A stretch of DNA of 64,000 nt from Streptomyces bottropensis ATCC 25435 (GCF_000383595.1 NZ_KB911581.1:3354265-3418264); one strand, 5' to 3'. Shown: positions 7,784-16,262, counted from the stretch's first letter. The notes: generated by a model from the letters alone, not told the origin. Translations and numbers: made by a program.

Positions 7784-10700
7784 CCTGCGCTCCCCGGGCT
7801 GCGGTGGCCGAACTTCTTCAAGTCGGCCGAGCGGGTGCCAGCGGGCTGCAGGTCGGCGTACGGGTGAAGGCGCGCGCCGGTAGTGCCGTTGACCAGAGTG
7901 CGCTGCGTTTGGGCGGGGGTCGGGCGGGGCTGGGCGGGGGTCGGGTGCGGGTGGCCGGCGCCCAGGAGGGCGAGTGCGGCCTCGGGGCCGTTGTCGCGGC
8001 GGGCGGCGGCGATCTCGTCCAGGTCCCAGGCCATGGTGCCGACGACGGTGCGGCGGGTGCCGCGCACCTGGACCGTGCCGCGCACCAGCAGCAGTCCGCT
8101 GTGGAAGACGGTGTGCGCGCAGGCCGGGTGGGAGTCCTCGAAGAAGGCCAGGTCGACCAGGCCGGAGCCGTCCTCCAGGGTGACGAAGATGATGCGCTTG
8201 CCGCTGGCGATGGGCGGGGTCTGGGTGGAGGCGCGTACGCCGGCGACGAGAACCTGCTGGCCGGCGCGCAGTCCGGCCAGGTGGGCCGCGTCGGTCGCGC
8301 CGATCTCGCGCAGGAGGCGGTGGTGGTGCTCCATCAGGTGCTTGGAGACGTCGATGCCGAGGGTGCTCAGCTCGGCGCTCAGGGCTTCGCGTCCGGTCAT
8401 CTCCGGCAGACCACTCGGCTCCGCTCCTCCGACCTCGCCCGCCTCGATGGGCAGTTGGCCCTTGCTCGCGGCCCGGGTACGGGAGGCCCGGTGGAGTTCG
8501 GCGATCTGCAGCAGCAGGTCGCGGCGGGTGAGGCGGCCGTCGTGGAGGGAGTTCAGGGCGCCGATTTCGGCGAGGCGTTCGGCAGTGGGTCTGCTGGGGC
8601 GGGCCCGCTGCCAGAAGTCGGAGAGGGATCCGTAGGGCTGGCCTTGTTCGATTCGTGCGCACTCGTCCTCGCTGATGCCGTGTACCGCGGAGAGGGCGAG
8701 CCGTACGCCCCGCTGCTCTCCGTCGGTCCTCTCCACGGTGTGTTTCACCTGGGAGCGGTTGATGTCGACGGGCAGGACTTGTACACCGCGGCGACGGGCG
8801 TCGGAGACGAGGACGCGCTTGGGCCACATTCCAGGGTCGTGTTCGAGCAGGCCGGCCAGCAGGTATGCGGGGTGGTGTGCCTTGAGCCAGGCGCTCTGGA
8901 GGGCGGGTACGGCGAACGCGACCGCGTGGGCGCGGCAGAAGCCGTAGGCGCCGAAGGCCTCGACGGTCTTCCAGACCTCGTCCCGCACGGTCACGCTGTA
9001 ACCACGGGCCTGCGCTCGGCGATGGAACCAGTCCTTGACCCCGGGCAGCCGTCCCTTGTCCCCGAGTGCCCTCCGGGCGATCTCCGCCAGTGCGCGGTCG
9101 CAGCCGGTCATCACGGCGAAGGTCTCGATGATCTGCTCGTGCCAGATGGTCACGCCGTAGGTGTCGGCGAGCACCGGCTCCAGGTCCGGGTGGGCGTACG
9201 AGGGGGTGCCGCCATGGCGGGCGGCGATGTACCGCTCGGGCATGCCTCCGGCGACCGGGCCGGGGCGGAAGAGGCTGATGTCGGCGATAACGTCCTGCGG
9301 ATCGCGGGGCTGCAGCCGGGACAGGAGATCCTGCTGTCCCGGCGACTCCAGCTGGAACAGGCCGAGGGTCTGGCTCTCCTGGATGAGCTTGAAGGCGAAG
9401 ACGTCGTCGAGCGGCACCTGCTTCGGGTCGTCCAGGTCGATGGGGTTGCCGGTCGTCCGTTCGATCTCGGCGACGGCGTGGGCCATCGCGGACTGCATGC
9501 GTACGCCCAGCACATCCAGCTTGATGTTGCCCAGGTCCTCGATCTCCTCCTTCGCCGCCATGGCCATGGGGTAGTCGCCCTGCGGGGTGGGCTGCACCGG
9601 CAGTCGGTCTAGGAGACTCGCGTCGCTGATCACCACGCCGCAGGGGTGCATGGCCATGCCGTGGACCAGGGAGTCGAGGCCCTCCGCGAGTTCCCACAGC
9701 GGCCCGTACCGGTGTGCCTCGGCCGCCAGCTGCCGCAGTTCGGGCAGTTCGGCGAGCGCGCCGGTGATGTCGGAGGCGCGCAGGTGCGGGAAGCTCTTGG
9801 CGATCCGGTCGACGTCCGCGGGCGCGATACCCAGGGCGAGGCCGGTGTCGCGCAGGGCGCGGCGGGCCCGGTAGGTCTCGGGCATGGCGGTGACGGCAAT
9901 CCGTTCCTTGCCGAACCGGTCGAAGATCGCGTCGTAGCACTCCAGCCGCCGGGCGGACTCCACGTCGATGTCGATGTCAGGCAGGGATGCCCGGCGCACG
10001 CTCAGGAAGCGTTCGAACAGCAGGCGGTGGTCGAGCGGGTTGGCCGTGGCGATGCCCAGCGCGTGGCAGACCATCGAGCCGGCGCCCGAGCCGCGGGCCG
10101 CGACCCGGATTCCCTTGGCCCGGATGTCGGCCACGACCTGGCCGACGGCGAGGAAGTACGAGTCGTAGTCCAGCTTGGAGATCACGGTGAGTTCTTCGTC
10201 CAGCCGGTCGAGTGCCGCTCGGTCGCGGTCCAGGCCCCGCCGGGTCATGCCGGCCTCGCACTGTCGGCGCAGCAGTTGTGCCGCTCCCCCCGCTCCGGGC
10301 TCTGCGCCGAAGAGCGCGGGTTCCGGGAAGTGCCGCGTGCCGAGCCCCAGGTCCGCTTCGGGGTCGACGGCGCACAGGGCCGCGGTGGCGGCGGTGTCCG
10401 CCATCAGGCGGCGTGCCCGCCGGGCATCGGCTCCGGCGCATTCGGCGACCAGGTGTGCGACGGCTGTCATCGCCCTCTCGTCCTTGAGCCAGCGCTGTCC
10501 GCTGTCCAGGTGGCGCCGGTCGATGGGCCGCAGCAGGCGTGCAGCGTCCAGGACGTCGGCGAGGCGGTGCTGGTCGGGGTCGGCGTAGCGGACGGCGTTG
10601 GTGAGGACGGCGGGGGTACGGGTGCGGTCGGCCAGGGAGAGGGTGCGGGCGGCGAGGCGCAGGGACCCAGGGGCCATGCCGAAACGTTTCTGCGCAACAG

Positions 10701-11256
10701 CTTCCAACCTGACTCCCCTCCCGAAGATCTCCTTCCACGGCGCCAGCAGCTTCATCGCGACGTCTTCCCGCCCGGCCGCCAAAGCCCGTACCGGCTCCGA
10801 GAGCGGCCCGAGCAGCACGGTCAGACCGGGACCGCCGTACTCGCGCAGCGCCTCCCACGGCACCACCACCGGTGCCGCGCCGGACGCGGTGCCGACGTGG
10901 GCGGCCGACGTGATGCGGCACAGCCGCGCCCATCCTTCCCGGTTCTGCGCGAGCAGCACGAACCGCAGCGGCGGCTCGACGACGTGCGCGCCACCGCGCA
11001 CCGGGGTGCGGCGACGCTGGGTGGGCGGCGGGGGTGCGAGGGCCTCCACCGCCAGGTCGACACCGAAGACCGGCCGAACCCCGGCTCCGGCGCACGCCTG
11101 CGCGAACCGGACGGCTCCGGTGACCGTGTCCCGGTCGGTGAGTGCGAGCGTCGTCATGCCCCGCTCGGCCGCCCGCAGTGCGAGGTGCTCGGGATGGGCC
11201 GCGCCGTAGCGCTCGGAGTAACCGGACGCGACGTGCAGATGGGCGAAGCCCGCCAT
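7780..11256 (-). CDS. dnaE2: Error-prone DNA polymerase III alpha subunit (DnaE2/ImuC type)
   Basis: 1158-residue C-family polymerase. An N-terminal PHP domain (1-70: FAHLHVASGYSERYG...TLALTDRDTVTGAV) is followed by the polymerase core with RGSGAGSMV at 388-395 and the catalytic PDIDIDVES (Asp 427, 429, 431). The fingers carry MHPCGVVIS. A helix-hairpin-helix region and a C-terminal OB fold (LVRGTVQVRGTRRTVVG) follow. It should copy damaged DNA with low fidelity during the SOS response. ATG 11256 has GGAGG six bases upstream. It heads a two-gene operon with the ImuB-like protein and has a LexA-like palindrome 61-78 bp upstream. The assignment to DnaE2 rather than DnaE1 rests on the ImuB-like partner, the length and the SOS-like box. 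Confidence 0.9.
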   Translation of the reverse strand: MAGFAHLHVASGYSERYGAAHPEHLALRAAERGMTTLALTDRDTVTGAVRFAQACAGAGVRPVFGVDLAVEALAPPPPTQRRRTPVRGGAHVVEPPLRFVLLAQNREGWARLCRITSAAHVGTASGAAPVVVPWEALREYGGPGLTVLLGPLSEPVRALAAGREDVAMKLLAPWKEIFGRGVRLEAVAQKRFGMAPGSLRLAARTLSLADRTRTPAVLTNAVRYADPDQHRLADVLDAARLLRPIDRRHLDSGQRWLKDERAMTAVAHLVAECAGADARRARRLMADTAATAALCAVDPEADLGLGTRHFPEPALFGAEPGAGGAAQLLRRQCEAGMTRRGLDRDRAALDRLDEELTVISKLDYDSYFLAVGQVVADIRAKGIRVAARGSGAGSMVCHALGIATANPLDHRLLFERFLSVRRASLPDIDIDVESARRLECYDAIFDRFGKERIAVTAMPETYRARRALRDTGLALGIAPADVDRIAKSFPHLRASDITGALAELPELRQLAAEAHRYGPLWELAEGLDSLVHGMAMHPCGVVISDASLLDRLPVQPTPQGDYPMAMAAKEEIEDLGNIKLDVLGVRMQSAMAHAVAEIERTTGNPIDLDDPKQVPLDDVFAFKLIQESQTLGLFQLESPGQQDLLSRLQPRDPQDVIADISLFRPGPVAGGMPERYIAARHGGTPSYAHPDLEPVLADTYGVTIWHEQIIETFAVMTGCDRALAEIARRALGDKGRLPGVKDWFHRRAQARGYSVTVRDEVWKTVEAFGAYGFCRAHAVAFAVPALQSAWLKAHHPAYLLAGLLEHDPGMWPKRVLVSDARRRGVQVLPVDINRSQVKHTVERTDGEQRGVRLALSAVHGISEDECARIEQGQPYGSLSDFWQRARPSRPTAERLAEIGALNSLHDGRLTRRDLLLQIAELHRASRTRAASKGQLPIEAGEVGGAEPSGLPEMTGREALSAELSTLGIDVSKHLMEHHHRLLREIGATDAAHLAGLRAGQQVLVAGVRASTQTPPIASGKRIIFVTLEDGSGLVDLAFFEDSHPACAHTVFHSGLLLVRGTVQVRGTRRTVVGTMAWDLDEIAAARRDNGPEAALALLGAGHPHPTPAQPRPTPAQTQRTLVNGTTGARLHPYADLQPAGTRSADLKKFGHRSPGSAG

Positions 11257-11316
11257 GCCGCACCTCCATCACTCCACCCCGTTTCGCCCTTTTTAGGCCG
11301 TGTACCCGATATGCTC

Positions 11317-11334
11317 ATCGTACTCTCGTTCGAT
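11317..11334 (-). promoter_or_regulatory. LexA/SOS-like box upstream of dnaE2
   Basis: Read on the minus strand this is ATCGAAC-gaga-GTACGAT, a palindrome with 7-bp arms and one mismatched pair. It differs by one base from the actinobacterial SOS core GAAC-N4-GTTC. It lies 61-78 bp before the dnaE2 start, which suits LexA repression. A second half-site TCGAAC occurs at 11373-11378. Confidence 0.55.
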
Positions 11335-11715
11335 TACTCTAACCTCATCGGCCCCGGTCAGCGACATGATTCGAACACGTCATCGATTTGACAGTGAGGG
11401 GAGCGGTGGCCGGACAGGTGCTACGCCGTCACATGCCTAACCGGGCAGCATGGTTGGAGGAATCGCCCCAGTGGTGCGCACCGCGCCGCAGTCATCGAGT
11501 GCGACTCGAAGCGGAAGTTGGTAACGGTATGTTGCGCCAATGACACTTTGCGTAAAGGGCGAATGTTGGATCGGACGGGTCGGTCGGGCCTCACGGAGGC
11601 GTCGGATCGGGGGCGGCCAGAACGCGGTCGGCTGAGTAGCAGAATCCCGCGCGAAGTTCGGTCCCCGCGCGGTGATGCCGGGGACGCTGGCCGCGTAACC
11701 GCCCTCGTGCGGTGC
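11335..11715. other. Intergenic region, no gene supported
   Basis: About 380 bp lie between the dnaE2 promoter and the 3-prime end of the cupin gene. Open frames here have no ribosome site, no family similarity and no consistent codon bias. Nothing beyond the SOS-like half-site near 11375 can be supported. Confidence 0.6.
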
Positions 11716-12090
11716 TCAGTTGGCCCACGGGGGCACGATCCGCGTGCCGTCGGCCAGCTCCGCCTCCAGGCCGAGGGAGGTGGCGACCCAGGTGACGGCG
11801 GTCTGCGTCGTCGGGTTCTCGACGGCGAGGGTGGCCCCCGAGTTGATGATCAGGGTGTCGCCGGCACGGACCCGCTCGGTGCGGCCGTCCAGCGTGACCA
11901 CCAGCTCGCCGCTGAGCAGATGCAGGATCTCCTCCTTGGTGACCGTGTGCGCGGGTGCCTTGGTTCCGGCGGGGATCTCGCCCCGCCAGGCGGCCAGTTC
12001 CCTGCTGCCGGTGTGGGGAGTGGCGTACGAGATGAAACGGGCGCCGTGGATCTCGTGCGTGACGGCTTCGGACGAGCGGACGACTGGCAT
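11716..12090 (-). CDS. Small cupin-domain protein
   Basis: 124-residue single-domain cupin (double-stranded beta helix). Motif 1 is degenerate around PAHTVTKEEILHLLSGELVVTLDG (residues about 46-70) and motif 2 is near RAGDTLIINSGATLAVENP (about 75-95). Only one of the usual metal-binding histidines is obvious in each motif, so metal binding is uncertain. ATG 12090 has GGAG seven bases upstream. It is divergent from a MarR regulator, and the two palindromes between them make it the likely MarR target. Such cupins often act as isomerases, dioxygenases or binding proteins; the substrate is unknown. Confidence 0.85.
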   Translation of the reverse strand: MPVVRSSEAVTHEIHGARFISYATPHTGSRELAAWRGEIPAGTKAPAHTVTKEEILHLLSGELVVTLDGRTERVRAGDTLIINSGATLAVENPTTQTAVTWVATSLGLEAELADGTRIVPPWAN

Positions 12091-12153
12091 ACGGGTCTCC
12101 TTCGGTCTTCAGGGCTTCCGAGGTCCTCGGAACACTCGATCGACGCGAGCGAA

Positions 12154-12200
12154 TGGTCAAGCTGCTTGACCATCTGTCTATATGGTCAAGCAGCTTGACC
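12154..12200. promoter_or_regulatory. Twin MarR-type operators
   Basis: Two near-identical palindromes, GGTCAAGC-T-GCTTGACC at 12155-12171 and GGTCAAGC-A-GCTTGACC at 12184-12200, are centred 29 bp apart between the divergent cupin and MarR genes. Each has perfect 8-bp arms. TATATGG-like sequence between them may include a -10 element. The layout fits autorepression by the MarR protein and control of the cupin gene. Confidence 0.8.
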
Positions 12201-12228
12201 GATCCGTCAACGGTGTTTCAATGCAGAC

Positions 12229-12675
12229 GTGCAGAACTCCGAAGCCCTCGCCCTGACCGCCGCCCTGCTCGCCGCCGCGGGTGATCTGACGCGGCGCATC
12301 GACGAGGGCGTCTCCGCGCGGGGCTTCGACGGGCGGCCCTCGTACGGCTACGCGTTCACCCGGCTCGCCCCGGACGGCGCCACGGTCACCGACCTCGCCG
12401 TCCATCTCGGAGTGACCAAACAGGCCGCCAGCCAGCTCGTCGACGAACTGGTGCGCAAGGGGTACGTCGAGCGCCGGCCGCACCCCACCGACGCCCGGGC
12501 CCGGCTGGTCGTGATGACCGGACGCGGGTGGGCCTGCGCCCGCGCGGCCGAGGAGGTGGCGGCCGAGGTGGTCGCCGAATGGGTCGACGTGGTCGGCGGG
12601 GAGAGTGAGATGCGGGCGTTGTGTGATCGGTTGTCGCGTATCGCGCCCTACGGTCCCATCAGGCCCGCCTGGTGA
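12229..12675 (+). CDS. MarR-family transcriptional regulator
   Basis: 148-residue winged-helix regulator. The recognition helix and wing are clear: VTDLAVHLGVTKQAASQLVDELVRKGYVERRPHPTDARARLV (residues about 53-90, quoted for position). MarR proteins bind palindromes as dimers and release DNA on binding phenolic or other small ligands. GTG 12229 is the first plausible start and has no clear ribosome site, so the mRNA may be leaderless. Its start lies 29 bp after the second of two matching palindromes, so autoregulation is likely. Confidence 0.88.
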   Translation: MQNSEALALTAALLAAAGDLTRRIDEGVSARGFDGRPSYGYAFTRLAPDGATVTDLAVHLGVTKQAASQLVDELVRKGYVERRPHPTDARARLVVMTGRGWACARAAEEVAAEVVAEWVDVVGGESEMRALCDRLSRIAPYGPIRPAW

Positions 12676-12721
12676 CGATCCGACGTCACGTGTCAGTGCC
12701 CGCGATCACCACTTGAAGTTT

Positions 12722-12762
12722 TTACTGACGCGTAACTTCCCACTTTTTCTACTCGCCCGTAA
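12722..12762. promoter_or_regulatory. Repeated lipase-promoter motif
   Basis: Two copies of ACT-N2-C-N-CGTAACTT lie 27 bp apart, within TTACTGACGCGTAA (12722-12735) and CTACTCGCCCGTAA (12749-12762). Each carries a TTAC...GTAA-type inverted half pair. A longer inverted repeat CTGACGCG / CGCGTCAG spans 12725-12775. They lie about 90-125 bp upstream of the secreted lipase and look like activator or repressor sites. The binding protein is unknown. Confidence 0.5.
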
Positions 12763-12848
12763 CTTGGCGCGTCAGAACCCCATCCTCGTGATCCGGATCA
12801 CAGGGCGTACGCCGTCGCACATCCCTTGAGCCGCAAGGAGATCACTCG

Positions 12849-13718
12849 ATGCTGCCCTGGAAGCGCCTGATCAGACCGCTGGCCGCCCTGTGCCTGGCCG
12901 CCGCGGCCACCGTCGTCCCCGCCACCGCCGCCGAGGCCGCCGACACGGCCGCCGCACCCAGCCATGGCTGGAACGACTACTCCTGCAAACCCTCCAGCGC
13001 CCACCCCCGCCCCGTCGTCCTCGTCCACGGCACGTTCGCGAACTCCGTCGACAACTGGCTCGGTCTCGCGCCGTACCTCGTGAACAGGGGCTACTGCGTC
13101 TACTCCCTCGACTACGGCCGACTCCCCGGTGTCGCCTTCTTCAACGGGCTCGGCCCCATCGACAGGTCCGCGGAGCAGCTCGACGCCTTCGTCGACCGGG
13201 TGCTCGCCGCGACCGGCGCCGCCGAGGCCGACCTCGTCGGCCACTCGCAGGGCGGCATGATGCCCCGCTACTACCTCAAGTTCCTCGGCGGAGCCGCGGA
13301 GGTGAACGCCCTCGTCGGCATCGCCCCCTCCAACCACGGCACCACCCTGAACGGTCTCACCGGCCTCCTCCAGTACTTCCCCGGCGCCGGTGACCTGCTG
13401 TCCACCGCCACCCCCGCCCTCGCCGACCAGGTGGCCGGCTCCCCCTTCCTGACCAAGCTCAACGCGGGCGGCGACACCGTCCCCGGCGTCACGTACACCG
13501 TCCTCGCCACCAAGTACGACGAGGTGGTCACCCCCTACCGCTCCCAGTTCCTCAGCGGACCGAACGTGCGCAACATCGTCATCCAGGACCTCTGCGCCCT
13601 CGACCTCTCCGAGCACGCGGCGATCGGACTCCTCGACCGCGTCGCGTTCCACGAGGTCGTCAACGCCCTCGACCCCGCCCACGCCACCCCGACGACCTGC
13701 CTCTCGGCCGTCGGCTGA
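12849..13718 (+). CDS. Secreted alpha/beta-hydrolase lipase
   Basis: 289-residue extracellular lipase. A Sec signal peptide (about 1-31, ending AEA-A) precedes the alpha/beta-hydrolase fold. The oxyanion segment is VVLVHGTFANS, the nucleophile Ser133 lies in GHSQGG, and the probable triad is completed by Asp224 (KYDEVVTP) and His256 (SEHAAIG). Three cysteines after the signal suggest disulphides. ATG 12849 has AAGGAG eight to nine bases upstream. It matches the Streptomyces lipase class that cleaves triacylglycerol esters outside the cell. It is convergent with the LPMO gene across two strong hairpins. Confidence 0.92.
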   Translation: MLPWKRLIRPLAALCLAAAATVVPATAAEAADTAAAPSHGWNDYSCKPSSAHPRPVVLVHGTFANSVDNWLGLAPYLVNRGYCVYSLDYGRLPGVAFFNGLGPIDRSAEQLDAFVDRVLAATGAAEADLVGHSQGGMMPRYYLKFLGGAAEVNALVGIAPSNHGTTLNGLTGLLQYFPGAGDLLSTATPALADQVAGSPFLTKLNAGGDTVPGVTYTVLATKYDEVVTPYRSQFLSGPNVRNIVIQDLCALDLSEHAAIGLLDRVAFHEVVNALDPAHATPTTCLSAVG

Positions 13719-13724
13719 CACGTG

Positions 13725-13808
13725 TGCGTACGCACCGCCGGGGCCGCCCGGCGGTGCGTACGCATGCTGCCGGGGCCTGTCCGGCCTGAGCCGCCCGACA
13801 GGCCCCGG
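13725..13808. terminator. Tandem terminator hairpins between convergent genes
   Basis: The first hairpin has perfect 18-bp arms (13725-13742 and 13747-13764) around a GCCG loop. The second has perfect 12-bp arms (13770-13781 and 13797-13808) around a 15-nt loop. They lie between the lipase (+) and LPMO (-) stops, so each gene probably uses one, without a U-tract as is common in Streptomyces. Confidence 0.85.
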
Positions 13809-13814
13809 AGGTCG

Positions 13815-14870
13815 TCAGCGGCCGTGCCGGCCGCCGGTCGTCGCGCGGCGGCGGGCCGCGGCGAAGAGCAGGGCGGAGCCGAGGGCCAGGACGGCCGCGC
13901 CGCCGAGGGCCGCATAGGGCGTGATGCCCTCGCCGCCGGTGTCGGCGAGACCCTCCTCACCGCCGGCGGGCTCCGCGAGACCGGCGGTGCCCTCTGCCTT
14001 CGCCGCTCCGGTGTCCGTCGTCGACTTCGCGGTCGGCGAGGCGTCGTCGGAGGCGGCCCTGTCGGTCTTCGCCGCCGACGCCTTCGGTGCCGGTGTCGGG
14101 TCCGTCGTCGTGTGCGCGTCGTCGTCGCCGTGGCCGCCGTGCTCGACCGTCGATTCGTCGGTGCCGTCCTCGATCTGCTCCTCGGAGGGCGCCGACGCGC
14201 TCGGACCGGAGGAGGCGCCGCCGAAGGCGACGTCCGAACAGGAGTAGAACGCCTCCGGGCTGTCCGAGCGCTGCCACACCGCGTACAGCACATGCCTGCC
14301 GGAGCGCTGCGGGAGGGTGCCGGAGAACGTGGAGAAGCCGCCGGACGCGGCCGGGTCGGTGGCCTTCGCGACCGGGTGCGCGAGATCGAGGTCGTCCCAG
14401 CCGAGCGGCCGGGACGGATCGTGGCCGGGCTTGGTGACGTACACCGCGAAGGTGCCCTTGTGCGGGGCCGTCACCCGGTACCGGAAGGTGTACGACCCGG
14501 CGCGCACGCTCGTCGCCGGCCAGTCGGCGCGGGCCAGGTCGAGGCCCTTGAACGTCTCGTCGCCCGCACTGCACAGCTCACCGTCCGGGATCAGCTCCCG
14601 GTGGCGGCCGGCCGCGTCGCCGATCCGTACGCCGTTCCAGTCGTAGAGCGCCTGGGTGCCGCCGACCGAGACCGCCGCCGCGCAGGCCGCCGACCGCGGG
14701 CTCTCGGGGCCCTCCGCGTAACACTGCGCCACCCGGCTCACCGGGTCGCCCAGCGAGCCGTGCGCCATGGCCGGTCCCGCGGAGAGGACGGCCAGGACGA
14801 GCGGGGCGGCACCGACGACACCCGCGCTGGCGAACGCGGTGGCCGTGCGACGGTGACGTGCAGCGGGCAT
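13815..14870 (-). CDS. AA10 lytic polysaccharide monooxygenase with LAxTG sortase anchor
   Basis: 351 residues. After a signal peptide (1-36, ending AMA) the mature protein starts with His37, the copper-brace N-terminal histidine of AA10 enzymes. The second brace histidine is probably His137 (TAPHKGTF), and the axial Phe is Phe216 (SDVAFGG). The catalytic domain covers about 37-218. A Ser/Thr/Ala/Asp-rich linker (about 220-305) leads to LADTG (308-312), a hydrophobic helix and an RRR tail, which is the LAxTG signal used by Streptomyces class E sortases. It should oxidatively cleave chitin or cellulose while fixed to the wall. GAGGAG lies about nine bases before ATG 14870. Substrate is not determined. 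Confidence 0.88.
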   Translation of the reverse strand: MPAARHRRTATAFASAGVVGAAPLVLAVLSAGPAMAHGSLGDPVSRVAQCYAEGPESPRSAACAAAVSVGGTQALYDWNGVRIGDAAGRHRELIPDGELCSAGDETFKGLDLARADWPATSVRAGSYTFRYRVTAPHKGTFAVYVTKPGHDPSRPLGWDDLDLAHPVAKATDPAASGGFSTFSGTLPQRSGRHVLYAVWQRSDSPEAFYSCSDVAFGGASSGPSASAPSEEQIEDGTDESTVEHGGHGDDDAHTTTDPTPAPKASAAKTDRAASDDASPTAKSTTDTGAAKAEGTAGLAEPAGGEEGLADTGGEGITPYAALGGAAVLALGSALLFAAARRRATTGGRHGR

Positions 14871-15147
14871 GGCGGGGCACTCCTCACGCGGTCCTGGGCG
14901 GCGGGGTAGGTCCCGGGCGCCGGGGGGCGATCAGCAAGCTAGCCCCGCAGAACCGTGAGAACGCCTGCTGGGGGCCGGTGCGGGAGATCCTTATGGTGGC
15001 GTTAAGGAGGGGCTAACCGAGGGCTCAGGAACGGGCGTTCGCGTACGGCCGATGATCGGTTTCTTACCCGGGCGCGGAACAATGCGGTCGCCCGCGTCAG
15101 TTGACGACAGGTCGAGGACCATTCACCCAGAGGAATGAGGAGCGCCC

Positions 15148-15912
15148 ATGACCGCCGTACGCGGAACCACCGTGGACATCGCCACCCAGGACGGCACCGC
15201 CGACGCCTACCTCGTCCACCCCGACGACGGCGTCGCGCACCCGGCGGTCCTCTTCTACATGGACGCCTTCGGGCTGCGGCCGCATCTGCGGGCGATGGCC
15301 GACCGGCTGGCCGGCGCCGGGTACACGGTCCTCGTGCCCAATGTCTTCCACCGGTCGGGGCGGACCCCGGTGTTCGACCTGCCCGAGTTCATCGACCCGG
15401 CCGCGCGCCCGGAGATATGGGGCCAGATCCTCCCCGCCATGCAGGCGCTGACGCCGGAACTCGCGCTGCGGGACGCGGCGGCCTACCTGGACACGCTGGC
15501 AGACAGCCCGCACGCCGCCGCAGGGCCCGTCGGGATCACCGGGTACTGCATGGGCACCCGGCTCGCCCTGCACACCGCCGGTGCCTTCCCGGAGCGGGTC
15601 GCCGCCGTGGCCGGCTTCCACGGCGGGGGCCTGGCCACCGACGCCCCGGACAGCCCGCACCTGGCGGTGGCCCGGATCACCGCCGAGGTGTACCTCGGCC
15701 ACGCCGACGACGACCCGTCCCTGCCGCCGGAGCAGATCGACCTGCTCGACAAGGCGCTCACCGAGGCGGGCGTCCGCCACCGCACCGAGGTCTACGCGGG
15801 CGCCTCGCACGGCTACACCCAGGCCGACACGGCCTCCTACGACGCCGAGGCGACGGCACGCCACTGGACCGCGCTGCTGGACCTGCTGGACCGCAACCTG
15901 ACGCGGCGCTGA
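15148..15912 (+). CDS. Dienelactone hydrolase family protein
   Basis: 254-residue alpha/beta hydrolase of the dienelactone hydrolase group, cytoplasmic. The catalytic Cys134 lies in GYCMGTR, with Asp near 187-189 (HADDDP) and His221 (ASHGYT). These enzymes hydrolyse dienelactone to maleylacetate or act on other esters. It stands alone here, with GAGGAG seven bases before ATG 15148, and is far from the aromatic genes at the left edge, so a general esterase role is also possible. Confidence 0.9.
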   Translation: MTAVRGTTVDIATQDGTADAYLVHPDDGVAHPAVLFYMDAFGLRPHLRAMADRLAGAGYTVLVPNVFHRSGRTPVFDLPEFIDPAARPEIWGQILPAMQALTPELALRDAAAYLDTLADSPHAAAGPVGITGYCMGTRLALHTAGAFPERVAAVAGFHGGGLATDAPDSPHLAVARITAEVYLGHADDDPSLPPEQIDLLDKALTEAGVRHRTEVYAGASHGYTQADTASYDAEATARHWTALLDLLDRNLTRR

Positions 15913-16047
15913 CCCGGCCCGGTACGGGGCCCCGGTGGAGGACCGGGAATTCGCCCCGCAGCGCGGTCCGAGGGCCGGGTACGAGGTGGTGGAGGGCCGT
16001 CCGCCGGACGGCGTGGTCGGATGGTCGGTGGGCCGGGGCGCGAGCGG

Positions 16048-16182
16048 TCAGCCGTCCGGCCACCAGGTGCGCGCGATGTCCTTGCGCACTTCCCGGCGCT
16101 CGACGGGGCGTTCGTCGGCCTCGTCCCGCACCTGGCGGGACGAGGACTTCCTCAGGGGCTTCTGCACGGTCGTACGGCGCAT
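16048..16182 (-). CDS. Small basic hypothetical protein (44 aa)
   Basis: ATG at 16182 on the minus strand is preceded by a full AAGGAGG ribosome site six bases away and reads 44 codons to TGA. The product starts MRRTTVQKPLRKSS and ends ARTWWPDG. It is highly charged, with no membrane segment or known domain. It sits alone between the dienelactone hydrolase and methyltransferase genes. Function unknown; the strong ribosome site and codon pattern support it as a real gene. Confidence 0.6.
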   Translation of the reverse strand: MRRTTVQKPLRKSSSRQVRDEADERPVERREVRKDIARTWWPDG

Positions 16183-16262
16183 GGCTGCCTCCTTGCGTCT
16201 ACCGGGTTCCGCGTTTTCACGGAGGTAGACCTTTTCCGGGAGCGTTACTCATCGTTCGTGCT

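Noticed and set aside
7784..9940. A long minus-strand frame continuous with the ImuB-like gene
   Set aside because: The first 720 codons are an Arg/Pro-rich shadow of dnaE2. The real ImuB-like gene starts at ATG 7783 with a ribosome site.
9646..11391. A 581-codon plus-strand frame opposite dnaE2
   Set aside because: Composition is that of a complement frame and it contains no domain; dnaE2 on the other strand is certain.
15935..16228. Plus-strand frame of 97 codons
   Set aside because: It overlaps the better supported 44-residue minus-strand gene with an AAGGAGG site and has no ribosome site itself.
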